From positions 1 to 64,000 of the forward strand of contig JACKLA010000002.1 in NCBI GenBank assembly GCA_024236155.1: DNA of 64,000 bases. Direction: 5' to 3'. The stretch comes from Sphingomonadaceae bacterium. GTDB lineage: Bacteria > Pseudomonadota > Alphaproteobacteria > Sphingomonadales > Sphingomonadaceae. A program made the translations under genes and the position numbers. The notes under the pieces were generated by a model. It saw only the letters and a list, made by a program, of their open reading frames with translations, made no database searches and was not told the DNA's origin. The number at the start of each line of letters is the position of its first letter. Positions within the stretch are counted from its first letter, which is position 1. Shown here piece after piece: positions 8,821 to 17,205 of this stretch.

Positions 8821-9011
8821 GGCCGCTCCCTTAGACGCAGCCGCGCGATTGGGAAAGCGCCTCAAAGCCTTGCAAATCCGATGCGATTCGACTAGGTGCG
8901 CCGCAGATCGGGCCGATCCGGAACGGATTCGGCGCAATTTTCGTTGTATTTATAGCGGTGTATCCCGCGCTTATGCGGGCTCTCCCCAATTGCTGTGAGG
9001 TAGTGGATTTT

Positions 9012-9218
9012 ATGCAGATCATCGTTCGCGATAACAATGTCGACCAGGCCCTGCGCGCGCTCAAGAAGAAGCTGCAGCGCGAAGGCGTGTATCGCGAAAT
9101 GAAACTGCGTCGCCACTATGAAAAGCCGAGCGAAAAGCGCGCTCGCGAAAAAGCCGCCGCCGTGCGCCGCGCCCGCAAGCTCGAGCGCAAGCGCATGGAA
9201 CGTGACGGCATCAAGTAA
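9012..9218 (+). CDS. rpsU: 30S ribosomal protein S21
   Basis: 68-residue basic small-subunit protein that helps mRNA binding during initiation. Sequence MQIIVRDNNVDQALRALKKK and the Lys/Arg-rich C-terminus are typical of bacterial S21. I chose the ATG at 9012 because it gives the canonical N-terminus; an in-frame start 54 bases upstream would add a non-conserved leader. A GTGAGG sequence lies about 12 bases upstream. A strong terminator follows at once, so this is a monocistronic gene. Confidence 0.95.
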   Translation: MQIIVRDNNVDQALRALKKKLQREGVYREMKLRRHYEKPSEKRAREKAAAVRRARKLERKRMERDGIK

Positions 9219-9252
9219 GACGGCTTGAACCCACAGCATTGTTAAGCCATCA

Positions 9253-9279
9253 GGGCGCGGAATGATTCCGCGCCCTTTT
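9253..9279 (+). terminator. Rho-independent terminator after rpsU
   Basis: Perfect 10-base-pair stem (gggcgcggaa / ttccgcgccc) with a three-base loop, followed by TTTT. It lies 34 bases after the rpsU stop. A nearly identical hairpin follows the DUF1508 gene at 53643. Confidence 0.85.
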
Positions 9280-9323
9280 GCATTCCGCTCCGCATACAGG
9301 CGCAACCCAGACAGGACCGATCC

Positions 9324-9908
9324 ATGACCGAAGTGACCCGCGTTCCCCTCCAGCCCATCGCCAAGGGCTCGCTGACCAAGCTGTGGCTTGGTGTGGTGCT
9401 GGCCATACTTGCAGGCGCGGGCCTTGCCTGGGCGGCGATCCCCAAGGGGGTTTCGGTCGATACGCTGCAGGCTGGCAGCGGCCCGGTCGCCAAGGTGGGC
9501 GATGTGGTGTTCGTCAAATATACCGGCAAGCTGCCCGATGGCATGGTGTTCGACGAACACAAACCACTCCCGCTGCCGCCGGGCCTGCTTCCGGACGGCA
9601 CGCCCTTCCTGCTCGAAGAAGGGCAGGTGATCGACGGTTTCTTCGAAGGCCTGCAGAAGGTCCAGAAGGGCGGCAAGTACGAACTCTATATCCCGGCAGC
9701 GCAGGGCTATGGCGATGCACCGCCGCCTGACTCGCAAATCCCCGCCAACAGCGACCTCGTGTTCGAAGTCGAAGTGGTCGACATCATGAACCGCACCGAT
9801 GCCGAGGCCCGCTTCCAGGCTGCCCAGCAGATGATGCAGCAGATGATGGAACAGCAAGGCGGCGCTCCGGGCGCACCGGGTGCTGCCCCGGCGCAACCGC
9901 CGCAATAA
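9324..9908 (+). CDS. Membrane-anchored FKBP-type peptidyl-prolyl isomerase
   Basis: 194 residues. A single hydrophobic segment at about 20-39 (LWLGVVLAILAGAGLAWAA) acts as signal anchor or uncleaved signal, placing the isomerase in the periplasm. The FKBP domain follows: GDVVFVKYTGKLPDGMVFDE, EEGQVIDGFFEGLQKVQKGGKYELYIPAAQGYG, then SDLVFEVEVVDI. The C-terminus is Gln/Met/Ala/Pro-rich and probably disordered. Expected role is proline cis-trans isomerisation during folding of exported proteins. It stands alone between rpsU and gatC. Confidence 0.9.
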   Translation: MTEVTRVPLQPIAKGSLTKLWLGVVLAILAGAGLAWAAIPKGVSVDTLQAGSGPVAKVGDVVFVKYTGKLPDGMVFDEHKPLPLPPGLLPDGTPFLLEEGQVIDGFFEGLQKVQKGGKYELYIPAAQGYGDAPPPDSQIPANSDLVFEVEVVDIMNRTDAEARFQAAQQMMQQMMEQQGGAPGAPGAAPAQPPQ

Positions 9909-10003
9909 GGCGCTGTATTCGGGTCGCGCGCGCTTGAAGCCGTTTCGGGCCGCTGCTAGCGCGGCGGCCACACTCGTTTGAATTTCCGGCAAGGAAAAAC
10001 GCT

Positions 10004-10306
10004 ATGTCGATAGACAGGGCTACCGTGGCGAAAATCGCCTCGCTGGCACGCATCAAGATGACCGATGAGGAACTCGACCGTATGGGTCCGGAACTGAACG
10101 GCATCCTCGCATGGGTCGAGCAACTGGGTGAGGTCGATACCTCCGCCGTAGAGCCGATGACCGCCGTCATCCCCAACACGCTGCGCCTGCGCGCGGACGA
10201 GGTCGATGCCGATCCCAAGACCGGCGGCAACCGCCGCGACGACATTCTCGCCAACGCACCGGTGGCCGAGCACGGCTTCTTCGGCGTGCCGAAGGTGATC
10301 GAATGA
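10004..10306 (+). CDS. gatC: Glutamyl-tRNA(Gln)/aspartyl-tRNA(Asn) amidotransferase subunit C
   Basis: 100-residue subunit that wraps around and stabilises GatA and GatB in the transamidosome. It starts MSIDRATVAKIASLARI and has the conserved DEELDRMGPELNGILAWVEQL and VEPM segments, ending HGFFGVPKVIE. First gene of gatC-gatA-gatB. The stop is followed by about 135 bases that hold an inverted-repeat element before gatA. Confidence 0.95.
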   Translation: MSIDRATVAKIASLARIKMTDEELDRMGPELNGILAWVEQLGEVDTSAVEPMTAVIPNTLRLRADEVDADPKTGGNRRDDILANAPVAEHGFFGVPKVIE

Positions 10307-10326
10307 TGGCTGAAGCGACACCCGCA

Positions 10327-10433
10327 CCGTTCGTCCTGAGCCCGTCGAAGGACTCGCTCGAGCGGAGCCGAGAGCATGGGCCGGGTTCTAGGCTGCGCTC
10401 GAACCTGTGCTTCGACAAGCTCAGCACGAACGG
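10327..10433. repeat. Inverted-repeat intergenic element between gatC and gatA
   Basis: The left arm (ccgttcgtcctgagcccgtc, continuing gaagg) at 10327-10351 is imperfectly complementary to the right arm (cttcgacaagctcagcacga, continuing acgg) at 10410-10433. About 58 bases lie between them, including a smaller cgctcgagcg palindrome. The arms resemble the CTGAGC...GTCGAAGG type of dispersed repetitive extragenic palindromes seen in many sphingomonads. The right arm ends eight bases before the gatA start codon. A second copy lies before gatB. Confidence 0.8.
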
Positions 10434-10441
10434 AGTTTTGT

Positions 10442-11923
10442 GTGACTGAACTGACTAATCTCGGCGTCAAGGACATCCGCGACGGGGTCGCCTCTGGCAG
10501 CTTCACCGCGCGCGAAGTGGCCGAAGCCTTCAACGCAGCCGTGGCCGAGGCGGCGAGCCTCAACGCCTTTATCGTTACGACGCCCGACCATGCGCTCTCC
10601 GCGGCCGATGCGGTCGATGCAAAGCGCGCGAAGGGCGAGGAGCTTGGCGCAATGGGCGGCGTGCCGATCGGCATGAAGGACCTGTTCGCCACCAAGGGCG
10701 TGCAGACCACTGCCGCCAGCCATATCCTCGAAGGGTTCAAGCCGCAGTACGAAAGCACTGTCAGCCAGAACCTGTGGGATGCGGGTGCGGGGATGCTGGG
10801 CAAGCTCAACCTCGACCAGTTTGCGATGGGTTCGTCGAACGAAACCTCCTATTTCGGCAATGTCCAGTCGCCGTGGAAGAAAGCTGGCAGCAATGCGGCG
10901 ATGAGCCCGGGCGGCTCCTCGGGCGGTTCCTCCTCCGCCGTTTCCGCGCGCCTCGCACCGGCCGCGACCGGCACCGATACCGGCGGCTCGATCCGCCAGC
11001 CCGCCGCCTTCACCGGCATTTGCGGGATCAAGCCGACCTATGGCCGCTGTTCGCGCTGGGGCGTGGTTGCCTTTGCCAGCAGCCTCGACCAGGCCGGGCC
11101 GATGGCGCGCAGTGTCGAAGACTGCGCGATCATGCTCGAAGCGATGGCCGGGTTCGATCCGAAGGATGCAACCAGCCTCCAGATGGATGTGCCCAATTGG
11201 GAAGCCGCATTGTCGGCGGACCTCAAGGGCAAGAAAGTCGGCATCCCGCGCGAATATCGGATGGACGGGACGGACGAGGAAATCCTCAAGAGCTGGGAAC
11301 AGGGCAAGGAATGGCTGCGCGATGCAGGGGCGGAGATCGTCGATATATCGCTGCCGCACACCAAATATGCGCTGCCCGCCTATTACATCGTCGCCCCGGC
11401 AGAGGCGTCGAGCAACCTCGCGCGCTATGACGGCGTGCGTTACGGCCTGCGCGACCTGCCGGACGGTGCGGGTTTGCAGGACATGTACGCCGCCACCCGT
11501 GAGGAAGGCTTCGGCGACGAGGTCAAGCGCCGCATCCTGATCGGGACCTATGTGCTGAGCGCCGGTTTCTACGACGCCTATTACACTCAGGCGCAGAAGG
11601 TCCGCACGCTGGTGAGCCGCGATTTCGACGAGGCCTTTGCCCAGTGCGACGTGATCCTCGCCCCGACCACGCCGACTGCCAGCTTCCCGCTCGGCGACAA
11701 GAGCGACGACCCGCTGGCGATGTATTTGAACGACGTGTTCGCGGTGCCCGCGTCGTTGGCAGGCCTTCCCGCGATGAGCGTCCCCGCGATGCTCAATTCG
11801 GACGGCCTGCCGCTTGGCCTGCAGCTGGTCGGCAAAGCCTTCGACGAGCAAGGTGTGCTGAACGCAGGGCTAGCGATCCAGCAGCGCGCCGGCTTCGACG
11901 CGCAGCCGGAGAAGTGGTGGTGA
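10442..11923 (+). CDS. gatA: Glutamyl-tRNA(Gln)/aspartyl-tRNA(Asn) amidotransferase subunit A
   Basis: Amidase-signature enzyme that releases ammonia from glutamine for the transamidation of Glu-tRNA(Gln) or Asp-tRNA(Asn); 493 residues from a GTG start. The Ser-cisSer-Lys triad can be placed at about Lys79 (PIGMKD), Ser159 (PGGSSGG) and Ser183 (DTGGSIRQP). I prefer the GTG at 10442 because it gives the usual GatA N-terminus (VTELTNLGVKDIRDG); an ATG at 10376 would add 22 residues encoded by the repeat element. It lies between two palindromic elements inside the operon. Confidence 0.94.
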   Translation: MTELTNLGVKDIRDGVASGSFTAREVAEAFNAAVAEAASLNAFIVTTPDHALSAADAVDAKRAKGEELGAMGGVPIGMKDLFATKGVQTTAASHILEGFKPQYESTVSQNLWDAGAGMLGKLNLDQFAMGSSNETSYFGNVQSPWKKAGSNAAMSPGGSSGGSSSAVSARLAPAATGTDTGGSIRQPAAFTGICGIKPTYGRCSRWGVVAFASSLDQAGPMARSVEDCAIMLEAMAGFDPKDATSLQMDVPNWEAALSADLKGKKVGIPREYRMDGTDEEILKSWEQGKEWLRDAGAEIVDISLPHTKYALPAYYIVAPAEASSNLARYDGVRYGLRDLPDGAGLQDMYAATREEGFGDEVKRRILIGTYVLSAGFYDAYYTQAQKVRTLVSRDFDEAFAQCDVILAPTTPTASFPLGDKSDDPLAMYLNDVFAVPASLAGLPAMSVPAMLNSDGLPLGLQLVGKAFDEQGVLNAGLAIQQRAGFDAQPEKWW

Positions 11924-11935
11924 ATTCCCCCGCTT

Positions 11936-12014
11936 CCGTTCGCCCTGAGCCTGTCGAAGGGCCGTCCTTCACTTCAAGAAAAGGGCAGGGCTTCGACAAG
12001 CTCAGCCAGAACGG
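11936..12014. repeat. Inverted-repeat intergenic element between gatA and gatB
   Basis: Second, shorter copy of the element found before gatA. The left arm (11936-11960) reads ccgttcgccctgagcctgtc then gaagg; the right arm (11991-12014) reads cttcgacaagctcagccaga then acgg. The loop is about 30 bases. It starts 12 bases after the gatA stop and ends nine bases before the gatB ATG, so nearly the whole intergenic space is repeat. Confidence 0.8.
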
Positions 12015-12023
12015 ATTTTAGGT

Positions 12024-13520
12024 ATGTCTGAATATCGCATCCAGGGCGCAACGGGCGAGTGGGAGGTCGTGATCGGCCTTGAGGTCCATGCGCAGGTCAC
12101 TTCCAACGCCAAGCTGTTCAGCGGCGCGGCGACGGCCTTCGGGGCGGAACCCAACTGCAATGTCTCGCTGATCGATGCCGCGATGCCCGGTATGTTGCCG
12201 GTGCCCAATCGCGAGTGCATCCGCCAGGCGGTGCGCACGGGGATGGCGATCGAGGCGCAGATCAACAAATACAGCCGGTTCGACCGCAAGAACTACTTCT
12301 ACGCCGATCTGCCGCAGGGCTACCAGATTTCGCAGCTTTACCACCCCATCGTGGGCGAGGGGCAGCTGCTGATCGAGGCGGACGAGAAGGCCGGGCTGCC
12401 CGAAGACAAGGTCATCGGTATCGAGCGCATCCATGTCGAGCAGGATGCGGGCAAGCTGATGCATGACCAGCATCCGACCATGTCCTATGTCGACCTCAAC
12501 CGCTGCGGCGTCGCGCTGATGGAAATCGTCTCCAAGCCCGACATGCGCTCGCCCGCCGAGGCGGGGGCCTATGTCCGCAAGCTGCGTTCGATCCTGCGCT
12601 ATGTCGGATCGTGCGACGGGAATATGGAAGAAGGCTCGATGCGCGCCGATGTGAACGTTTCGGTCCGCAAGCCGGGTGAGGAATTCGGCACTCGCACCGA
12701 AACCAAGAACGTCAACTCGGTCCGCTTCGTGATGCAGGTGATCGAACATGAGGCAAACCGCCAGGTCGACCTGATCGAAAGCGGCGGCACGGTGGTGCAG
12801 GAAACCCGCCTGTTCGACGTCGCCAGCGGCACTACGCGGAGCATGCGGAGCAAGGAAGATGCGCATGATTACCGCTACTTCCCCGATCCCGACCTGCTGC
12901 CGCTCGAACTCGAAGACAGCTTCCTCGACGAATGCCGTGCCAGCCTGCCCGAACTGCCCGATGCCAAGCGCAGCCGGTATGAGAACGAGCTGGGCCTCAC
13001 GCCCTACAATGCGCGCGAACTGACCGCCGAGGTCGAGACTTTCGCCCGCTTCGAGACGCTGCTTTCCGCCACCTCCAGCGCGATCGGCAAGGATGAGAAG
13101 GCGCTCGCCACTCAGGTTGCCAACTGGTCGCTTTCGGTTGCGCCCGGCGTCATGAAGTCGCTGGGTGACGAGGCCGATCCGGCCAATGCCACTGCCGAAG
13201 CGCAGGCCGCCATCCTCAAGATGCAGGACGCGGGCGAGATCAGCGGCGGGCAGGCGAAGGAAATCTACGAGATCGTCCTCAAGACCGGCCGCGCGCCCGA
13301 CGAGATCGCCGATAGCGAAGGCCTCAAGCAGGTCAGTGACACCGGCGCGATCGAAGCCGCGATCGACGAAATCATCGCCAACAACGGCGACAAGGTCGAG
13401 GAATATCGCGGCGGCAAGGACAAGCTGTTCGGCTTCTTCGTCGGCCAGACGATGAAGGCGATGCAGGGCAAGGCCAATCCGGCGGTGGTGAACCAGATCC
13501 TGAAGGGCAAGCTGGGGTAA
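12024..13520 (+). CDS. gatB: Aspartyl/glutamyl-tRNA amidotransferase subunit B
   Basis: 498-residue subunit that binds the mischarged tRNA and activates its acyl group with ATP. Conserved GatB stretches include VIGLEVHAQVTSNAKLFSG near the N-terminus, DRKNYFYADLPQGYQISQ, RIHVEQDAGKLMH, and VDLNRCGVALMEIVSKPDM. The C-terminal tail domain (YqeY-like) ends NPAVVNQILKGKLG. The final A of its TAA stop is the first base of the next gene's ATG. Confidence 0.96.
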   Translation: MSEYRIQGATGEWEVVIGLEVHAQVTSNAKLFSGAATAFGAEPNCNVSLIDAAMPGMLPVPNRECIRQAVRTGMAIEAQINKYSRFDRKNYFYADLPQGYQISQLYHPIVGEGQLLIEADEKAGLPEDKVIGIERIHVEQDAGKLMHDQHPTMSYVDLNRCGVALMEIVSKPDMRSPAEAGAYVRKLRSILRYVGSCDGNMEEGSMRADVNVSVRKPGEEFGTRTETKNVNSVRFVMQVIEHEANRQVDLIESGGTVVQETRLFDVASGTTRSMRSKEDAHDYRYFPDPDLLPLELEDSFLDECRASLPELPDAKRSRYENELGLTPYNARELTAEVETFARFETLLSATSSAIGKDEKALATQVANWSLSVAPGVMKSLGDEADPANATAEAQAAILKMQDAGEISGGQAKEIYEIVLKTGRAPDEIADSEGLKQVSDTGAIEAAIDEIIANNGDKVEEYRGGKDKLFGFFVGQTMKAMQGKANPAVVNQILKGKLG

Positions 13521-13924
13521 TGACGCTCGATTGCTTCTGCGGGGCCGTGCGGGTCACGACAGCGCGGAAGCCCGATTTCGTCCATGCCTGCAACTGCGAC
13601 CTGTGCCGCAAGGCCGGGGCCCGATGGGGCTATTTCGAGCCAGCCGAAGTGACGGTCGAAGGCAAGAGCGCCTCCTATCGCCGCACGGACAAGGACGAGC
13701 CAGCCGTCGATGTTCACTTTTGCCGCCAATGCGGTTCGACCACGCATTTCCGCCTGACCAAGGCAGCCGTCGCGACGCATGGCGACACGATGATGGGCGT
13801 AAATGTCGGCCTGGCAGACGAAAGCGATCTGGCAGGCGTCGAGCTTCGCTATCCGGACGGCAAATCATGGTCCGGACAGGGCGAGTTCGGCTATGTGCGG
13901 GAAAGCCGCATCCTGGGCGACTGA
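13520..13924 (+). CDS. GFA-family (CENP-V/GFA domain) zinc protein
   Basis: 134-residue protein of the glutathione-dependent formaldehyde-activating enzyme (GFA)-like family. The zinc-binding cysteines are visible in LDCFCGAVRV, ACNCDLCRK and HFCRQCGSTTHF. The best known member binds S-hydroxymethylglutathione, but most relatives have no proven substrate, so no reaction is assigned. The start overlaps the gatB stop by one base, so it is co-transcribed with gatCAB; trmL follows six bases later. Confidence 0.85.
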   Translation: MTLDCFCGAVRVTTARKPDFVHACNCDLCRKAGARWGYFEPAEVTVEGKSASYRRTDKDEPAVDVHFCRQCGSTTHFRLTKAAVATHGDTMMGVNVGLADESDLAGVELRYPDGKSWSGQGEFGYVRESRILGD

Positions 13925-13929
13925 AGGCG

Positions 13930-14403
13930 ATGACCTCCGCAGGCCCGAGCATCGTCCTCGTCCAGCCCGAGATACCCGGCAACACCGGTGCGGTGGGGCG
14001 CACTTGCGTGGCGCTCGATATGGAGCTGGTGCTGATCCACCCGCTGGGCTTCCAGATTACCGACAAGCGGGTCAAGCGTTCGGGCCTCGACTACTGGCCG
14101 CATATAAGGCTGGTAGAATTCGCCAGCTGGGATGCCTTCATCGCCGAGCGCACACCGCGCGCCGACCAGATGTTCCTGTTCGAGGAATATGGCGCGCGCA
14201 GCTTCTACGAGCCTGACTACCCCGAAGACGCCTATCTCGTATTCGGCCGCGAGACGAAGGGCATCCCCGAGGAGATTGTCGAAGCGCACCGCGAAAGCCT
14301 CGTCAGCCTCCCGATGCGCTCGGACAAGGTCCGCTCGCTCAACCTCGCGAACACGGTCGCAGCGGCAGCCTATCAGGCGGTGCGGGGGCAGCTGGGCGGA
14401 TAG
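13930..14403 (+). CDS. trmL: tRNA (cytidine/uridine-34 2'-O)-methyltransferase TrmL
   Basis: 157-residue SPOUT-class methyltransferase that 2'-O-methylates the wobble base of certain tRNA-Leu isoacceptors. Family marks are QPEIPGNTGAVGRTC near the N-terminus, LIHPLGF, LVFGRETKGIP, and LPMRSDKVRSLNLANTVA, which form the knotted SAM site. I chose the ATG at 13930, six bases after the GFA stop, since upstream in-frame sequence is out-of-frame GFA coding. It may be coupled to the gatB-GFA transcript. Confidence 0.9.
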   Translation: MTSAGPSIVLVQPEIPGNTGAVGRTCVALDMELVLIHPLGFQITDKRVKRSGLDYWPHIRLVEFASWDAFIAERTPRADQMFLFEEYGARSFYEPDYPEDAYLVFGRETKGIPEEIVEAHRESLVSLPMRSDKVRSLNLANTVAAAAYQAVRGQLGG

Positions 14404-14422
14404 TATTGCGATGTCGGTGTTT

Positions 14423-14450
14423 TTGCCGCTGGATGTCGTTCTAATACAAT
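14423..14450 (+). promoter_or_regulatory. Putative sigma70-type promoter for the M48 protease operon
   Basis: TTGCCG, 16 bases, TACAAT, lying about 60 bases upstream of the first operon gene. The -10 box differs from consensus at one base and the -35 box keeps TTG. By eye only. Confidence 0.35.
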
Positions 14451-14510
14451 TGCCTCTTCTAACAGAGCGATTAGAAGGATCGCCGGGAGAGACATAAGGG
14501 GGTCGTATCC

Positions 14511-15227
14511 ATGAAATTGATTCGTGTTTGGCTGTCGCTTGCTGCGGCCGTCGGTATCGCCGTGTCCGCGCCTGCAATGGCGCAGGAAAAGGCGGGTGTT
14601 CGCCCGGGCTTCGAGGAAACACAGATTGCGGGCGAGAAGATCGTCCTGTTCCGCCCGGATATCAAGGTTGGCGAGCAGTCGATGGGCGGCTTGTTCGAGC
14701 CGCGTGCAGAATGGACCGACACTGCGCGCGAACTGATCGGTGCCGAACTCGAACGCGCGCAGGTGAACCTGTCCAACGAACTGGTCAAAATGCCCGAACT
14801 GGACGATGAGGATGCTGAGTTGCTCGATGAGTACCAGGCACTGTTCGATACGGTGAGCGATTCGATCATCGAATACCAGTTCTTCCCCGGCAACCGCCTG
14901 CCGACACGCAAGGGCGGCGATTTCGACTGGACGCTCGGGCCGGGCACAAGCCGCCTCGCTGAGCTTTCAGGCGCGCGCTACGGCCTCTTCATCATGACCG
15001 AAGACCAGTATGGTTCGACCGGGCGCAAGATCGCGCAGCTGTTTATCGGCGTGCAGTCGGGCGTTCACAAAGGCGCTGCAGGACTCGTCGATTTGCAGAC
15101 CGGTCACGTACTGTGGATGAATGCCGACTTGCAGATGGGTGGTGACGTGCGCGATGCCGAAGGCGTGAAGAAGCGCGTCCGCCAGCTGCTCGAGGATTTC
15201 CCCGGTAGCACTCCGGCGGCGGAGTGA
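14511..15227 (+). CDS. Exported protein of unknown function
   Basis: 238 residues with a cleavable signal peptide (MKLIRVWLSLAAAVGIAVSA, cleavage likely after PAMA). I do not recognise a characterised family with confidence. The mature part is acidic in its first half (ELDDEDAELLDE) and has a beta-rich second half: ARYGLFIMTEDQYGSTGRKIAQLF, then GAAGLVDLQTGHVLWMNAD. That second half loosely recalls CsgG/GNA1162-type lipoproteins that report on NTP-free periplasmic assemblies. First gene of an operon with an M48 metalloprotease (four bases downstream) and a second exported unknown. Confidence 0.75.
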   Translation: MKLIRVWLSLAAAVGIAVSAPAMAQEKAGVRPGFEETQIAGEKIVLFRPDIKVGEQSMGGLFEPRAEWTDTARELIGAELERAQVNLSNELVKMPELDDEDAELLDEYQALFDTVSDSIIEYQFFPGNRLPTRKGGDFDWTLGPGTSRLAELSGARYGLFIMTEDQYGSTGRKIAQLFIGVQSGVHKGAAGLVDLQTGHVLWMNADLQMGGDVRDAEGVKKRVRQLLEDFPGSTPAAE

Positions 15228-15231
15228 ACCC

Positions 15232-16530
15232 GTGCGGACTTTCAGCAAGATAGCACTGCCAGCCCTGCTGCTTGGCGGGGCGCAGATCGCCTATGCGCAG
15301 GATGCAGGGACAGGCGAGGCAAATGCCGAAGCTCTGGCTGACGAGGCTGGCCCTGACGAGGCAGCACTGAGTTCGATCGAGGACCCGGTGTACGGTGTTG
15401 ACCCGGCAGAGTTTCCGGAGCCTGTGGCGATCGACACCGTACAGCGCGAATGGCCCCCGTATCTAGGGGCATACGATCCCGACGATATCGACGAGCGCGG
15501 CATCTGGCAGCAGATGGAAGAGGTCGAGCGCAAGCTGGCGACGCAGAAGGATATCCTGCGCGACCAGTCGCTCAACGGCTACCTCGAGGAAGTGCTGTGC
15601 AACACCGTTGGACCCGAACGGTGCAGCGGCGTGCGCATCTATGTGCTGCGTGATGCCTCGTTCAATGCTGCGATGTACCCGAATGGCATGATGGTGGTGC
15701 ACACAGGCGCGCTGCTGCGCCTGCGCACCGAGGCGGAACTGGCCTTCCTGCTCGGGCACGAGTTCGCTCATTACGAGGAACGCCACGGCCTGCAGGCGTT
15801 CAAGAAGGCCCGCTCCACCACCGATGGCATGGCGTTCTTCGCGATGGCGGGTGCGGCGGGCAGCATCGTGAGCCTGCTGATGTTGTCCGACCTGCTCGGA
15901 TTCAGTCGCGAACAGGAGCAGGAGGCCGATCTCGTGTCGACCGAATATCTCGGTGCGTCGCGCTACACCCAGCGCGGTGCGGCGGATGTGTGGGTCCGCA
16001 TGCTCGACGAGGATGATGCACGAGCCGAAGAGCGCAAGCGTGGCAAGCGCGGACGCAATACCGAATGGCTCGACAGCCATCCGGCACCCTTCGTGCGCGC
16101 GACCTATATCGACCGGGCACGCGAGATCGAAGACACCACCGGGATCGACGAGCGGGATCGCTACACGCGCAAGCTCGCACCGTTCCTGAGCGGGTTCTTC
16201 GACGATCAGCTCAAGCGAAACGATTTCGCTGCTTCACAGTATATCCTCGACGAAATCGCGGCCGACGGTTGGACCGCCGACCTTCTGCCGCTTCGTGGCG
16301 AGCTTTATCGCAGCCGTGGCGGGGCGGAGGACCTGACACAGGCTATCGGCTTTTATTCGGAAGCGATTTCACTCGGGAACAACAACCCCGAAACATGGCG
16401 CGGGCTGGGCCTCGCCCAGCTGCGATCCGGCGCGCGCGAGGAGGGACAGGCCTCGCTGCGCAAATATCTCGAACTGCAACCCGATGCGCCCGACGCGGCG
16501 ATGATGAAAATGATGAGTGGGGGTCTTTGA
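15232..16530 (+). CDS. Exported M48-family metalloprotease with C-terminal TPR-like region
   Basis: 432 residues from a GTG start four bases after the preceding stop. The signal peptide is MRTFSKIALPALLLGGAQIA with probable cleavage after AYA. The zinc motif HEFAH is at about residues 176-180, with the downstream glutamate in FSREQEQEADLVSTEYL. After the catalytic domain, residues ~340-425 are helical repeat-like (EAISLGNNNPETWRGLGLAQLRSG). This is the BepA/YfgC-like layout, an envelope protease/chaperone involved in outer-membrane protein quality control. Substrates here are unknown; the two flanking exported proteins are natural candidates for partners. Confidence 0.88.
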   Translation: MRTFSKIALPALLLGGAQIAYAQDAGTGEANAEALADEAGPDEAALSSIEDPVYGVDPAEFPEPVAIDTVQREWPPYLGAYDPDDIDERGIWQQMEEVERKLATQKDILRDQSLNGYLEEVLCNTVGPERCSGVRIYVLRDASFNAAMYPNGMMVVHTGALLRLRTEAELAFLLGHEFAHYEERHGLQAFKKARSTTDGMAFFAMAGAAGSIVSLLMLSDLLGFSREQEQEADLVSTEYLGASRYTQRGAADVWVRMLDEDDARAEERKRGKRGRNTEWLDSHPAPFVRATYIDRAREIEDTTGIDERDRYTRKLAPFLSGFFDDQLKRNDFAASQYILDEIAADGWTADLLPLRGELYRSRGGAEDLTQAIGFYSEAISLGNNNPETWRGLGLAQLRSGAREEGQASLRKYLELQPDAPDAAMMKMMSGGL

Positions 16531-16531
16531 A

Positions 16532-17131
16532 ATGCGTAATCTGATCAAGCCGGTGGCAATCGCAGCGGCACTTGCTCTCGCCGCCCAACCGGCTCAGGCC
16601 GGTTGGAAACGGATCGAAACGACCGCAGCGGCCGATATCGGCAAGGGTGCCATGTCGGTCAAACCCGACAGTGAATGGAACCGCTGGTCACGCCGTCCAT
16701 CAAACACAGGGGAAGTGTGGACCAAGGACGGGCTGTATCTCAATCAACTCAGTTTCTTCGGGCAGATTGCCAGTGGTGAGACGATCTACAAGGATCGCAA
16801 GAAGAAGGATCGCCCCCTTCCAGCATTCAAGAGCGACATGCTGCTGCCCGATGTCGCCGAGCTGTTCCAGTCGAACTTCAGCATCGAGCACGACATCACC
16901 CAGTTTGAAGTCACCGAACTGAGCCCCGGCAAGCTGGGCTCTGTCGATGGCCTCAAAATGAGCTATGAATATGCGCTTCCGGGCGAACGCCTGCAGCGCA
17001 AGGGCGAAGCGCGCATGGCGATCCACAATGGCAAGCTGTATGTCGTAAATTTTGCAGCTCCCAAGCTGCACTACTTCGATCACGATATCGCCGAAGTTCG
17101 CGGGATGATGGATCGGGTTGTCCTGAAATAG
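16532..17131 (+). CDS. Exported protein of unknown function
   Basis: 199 residues with a clear signal peptide (MRNLIKPVAIAAALALAAQP, cleavage after AQA). The mature sequence begins GWKRIETTAAADIGKG and contains YLNQLSFFGQIASGETIYKDR and FEVTELSPGKLGSVDGLKMSYEYALPGER. I see no catalytic motif, and the beta-rich look suggests a binding protein. I chose the ATG one base after the M48 stop; an alternative in-frame ATG at 16517 would overlap that gene by 14 bases. A strong terminator ends the operon after it. Confidence 0.75.
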   Translation: MRNLIKPVAIAAALALAAQPAQAGWKRIETTAAADIGKGAMSVKPDSEWNRWSRRPSNTGEVWTKDGLYLNQLSFFGQIASGETIYKDRKKKDRPLPAFKSDMLLPDVAELFQSNFSIEHDITQFEVTELSPGKLGSVDGLKMSYEYALPGERLQRKGEARMAIHNGKLYVVNFAAPKLHYFDHDIAEVRGMMDRVVLK

Positions 17132-17150
17132 GGGGCAAATCCTGAACAAG

Positions 17151-17186
17151 AAAGGCGCCGAGGTCTCCCCCGGCGCCCTTTTTTTG
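17151..17186 (+). terminator. Rho-independent terminator of the M48 operon
   Basis: Stem ggcgccg / cggcgcc with a ten-base loop, followed by seven T residues. It lies about 20 bases after the last operon gene and faces the convergent small gene on the minus strand. Confidence 0.85.
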
Positions 17187-17205
17187 TCGTACTCGGCCGA
17201 AACAA

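Noticed and set aside
8821..9011. Fluoride riboswitch upstream of crcB
   Set aside because: I read the upstream region on the minus strand and found no GGxGATGG core or pseudoknot partners of the fluoride riboswitch.
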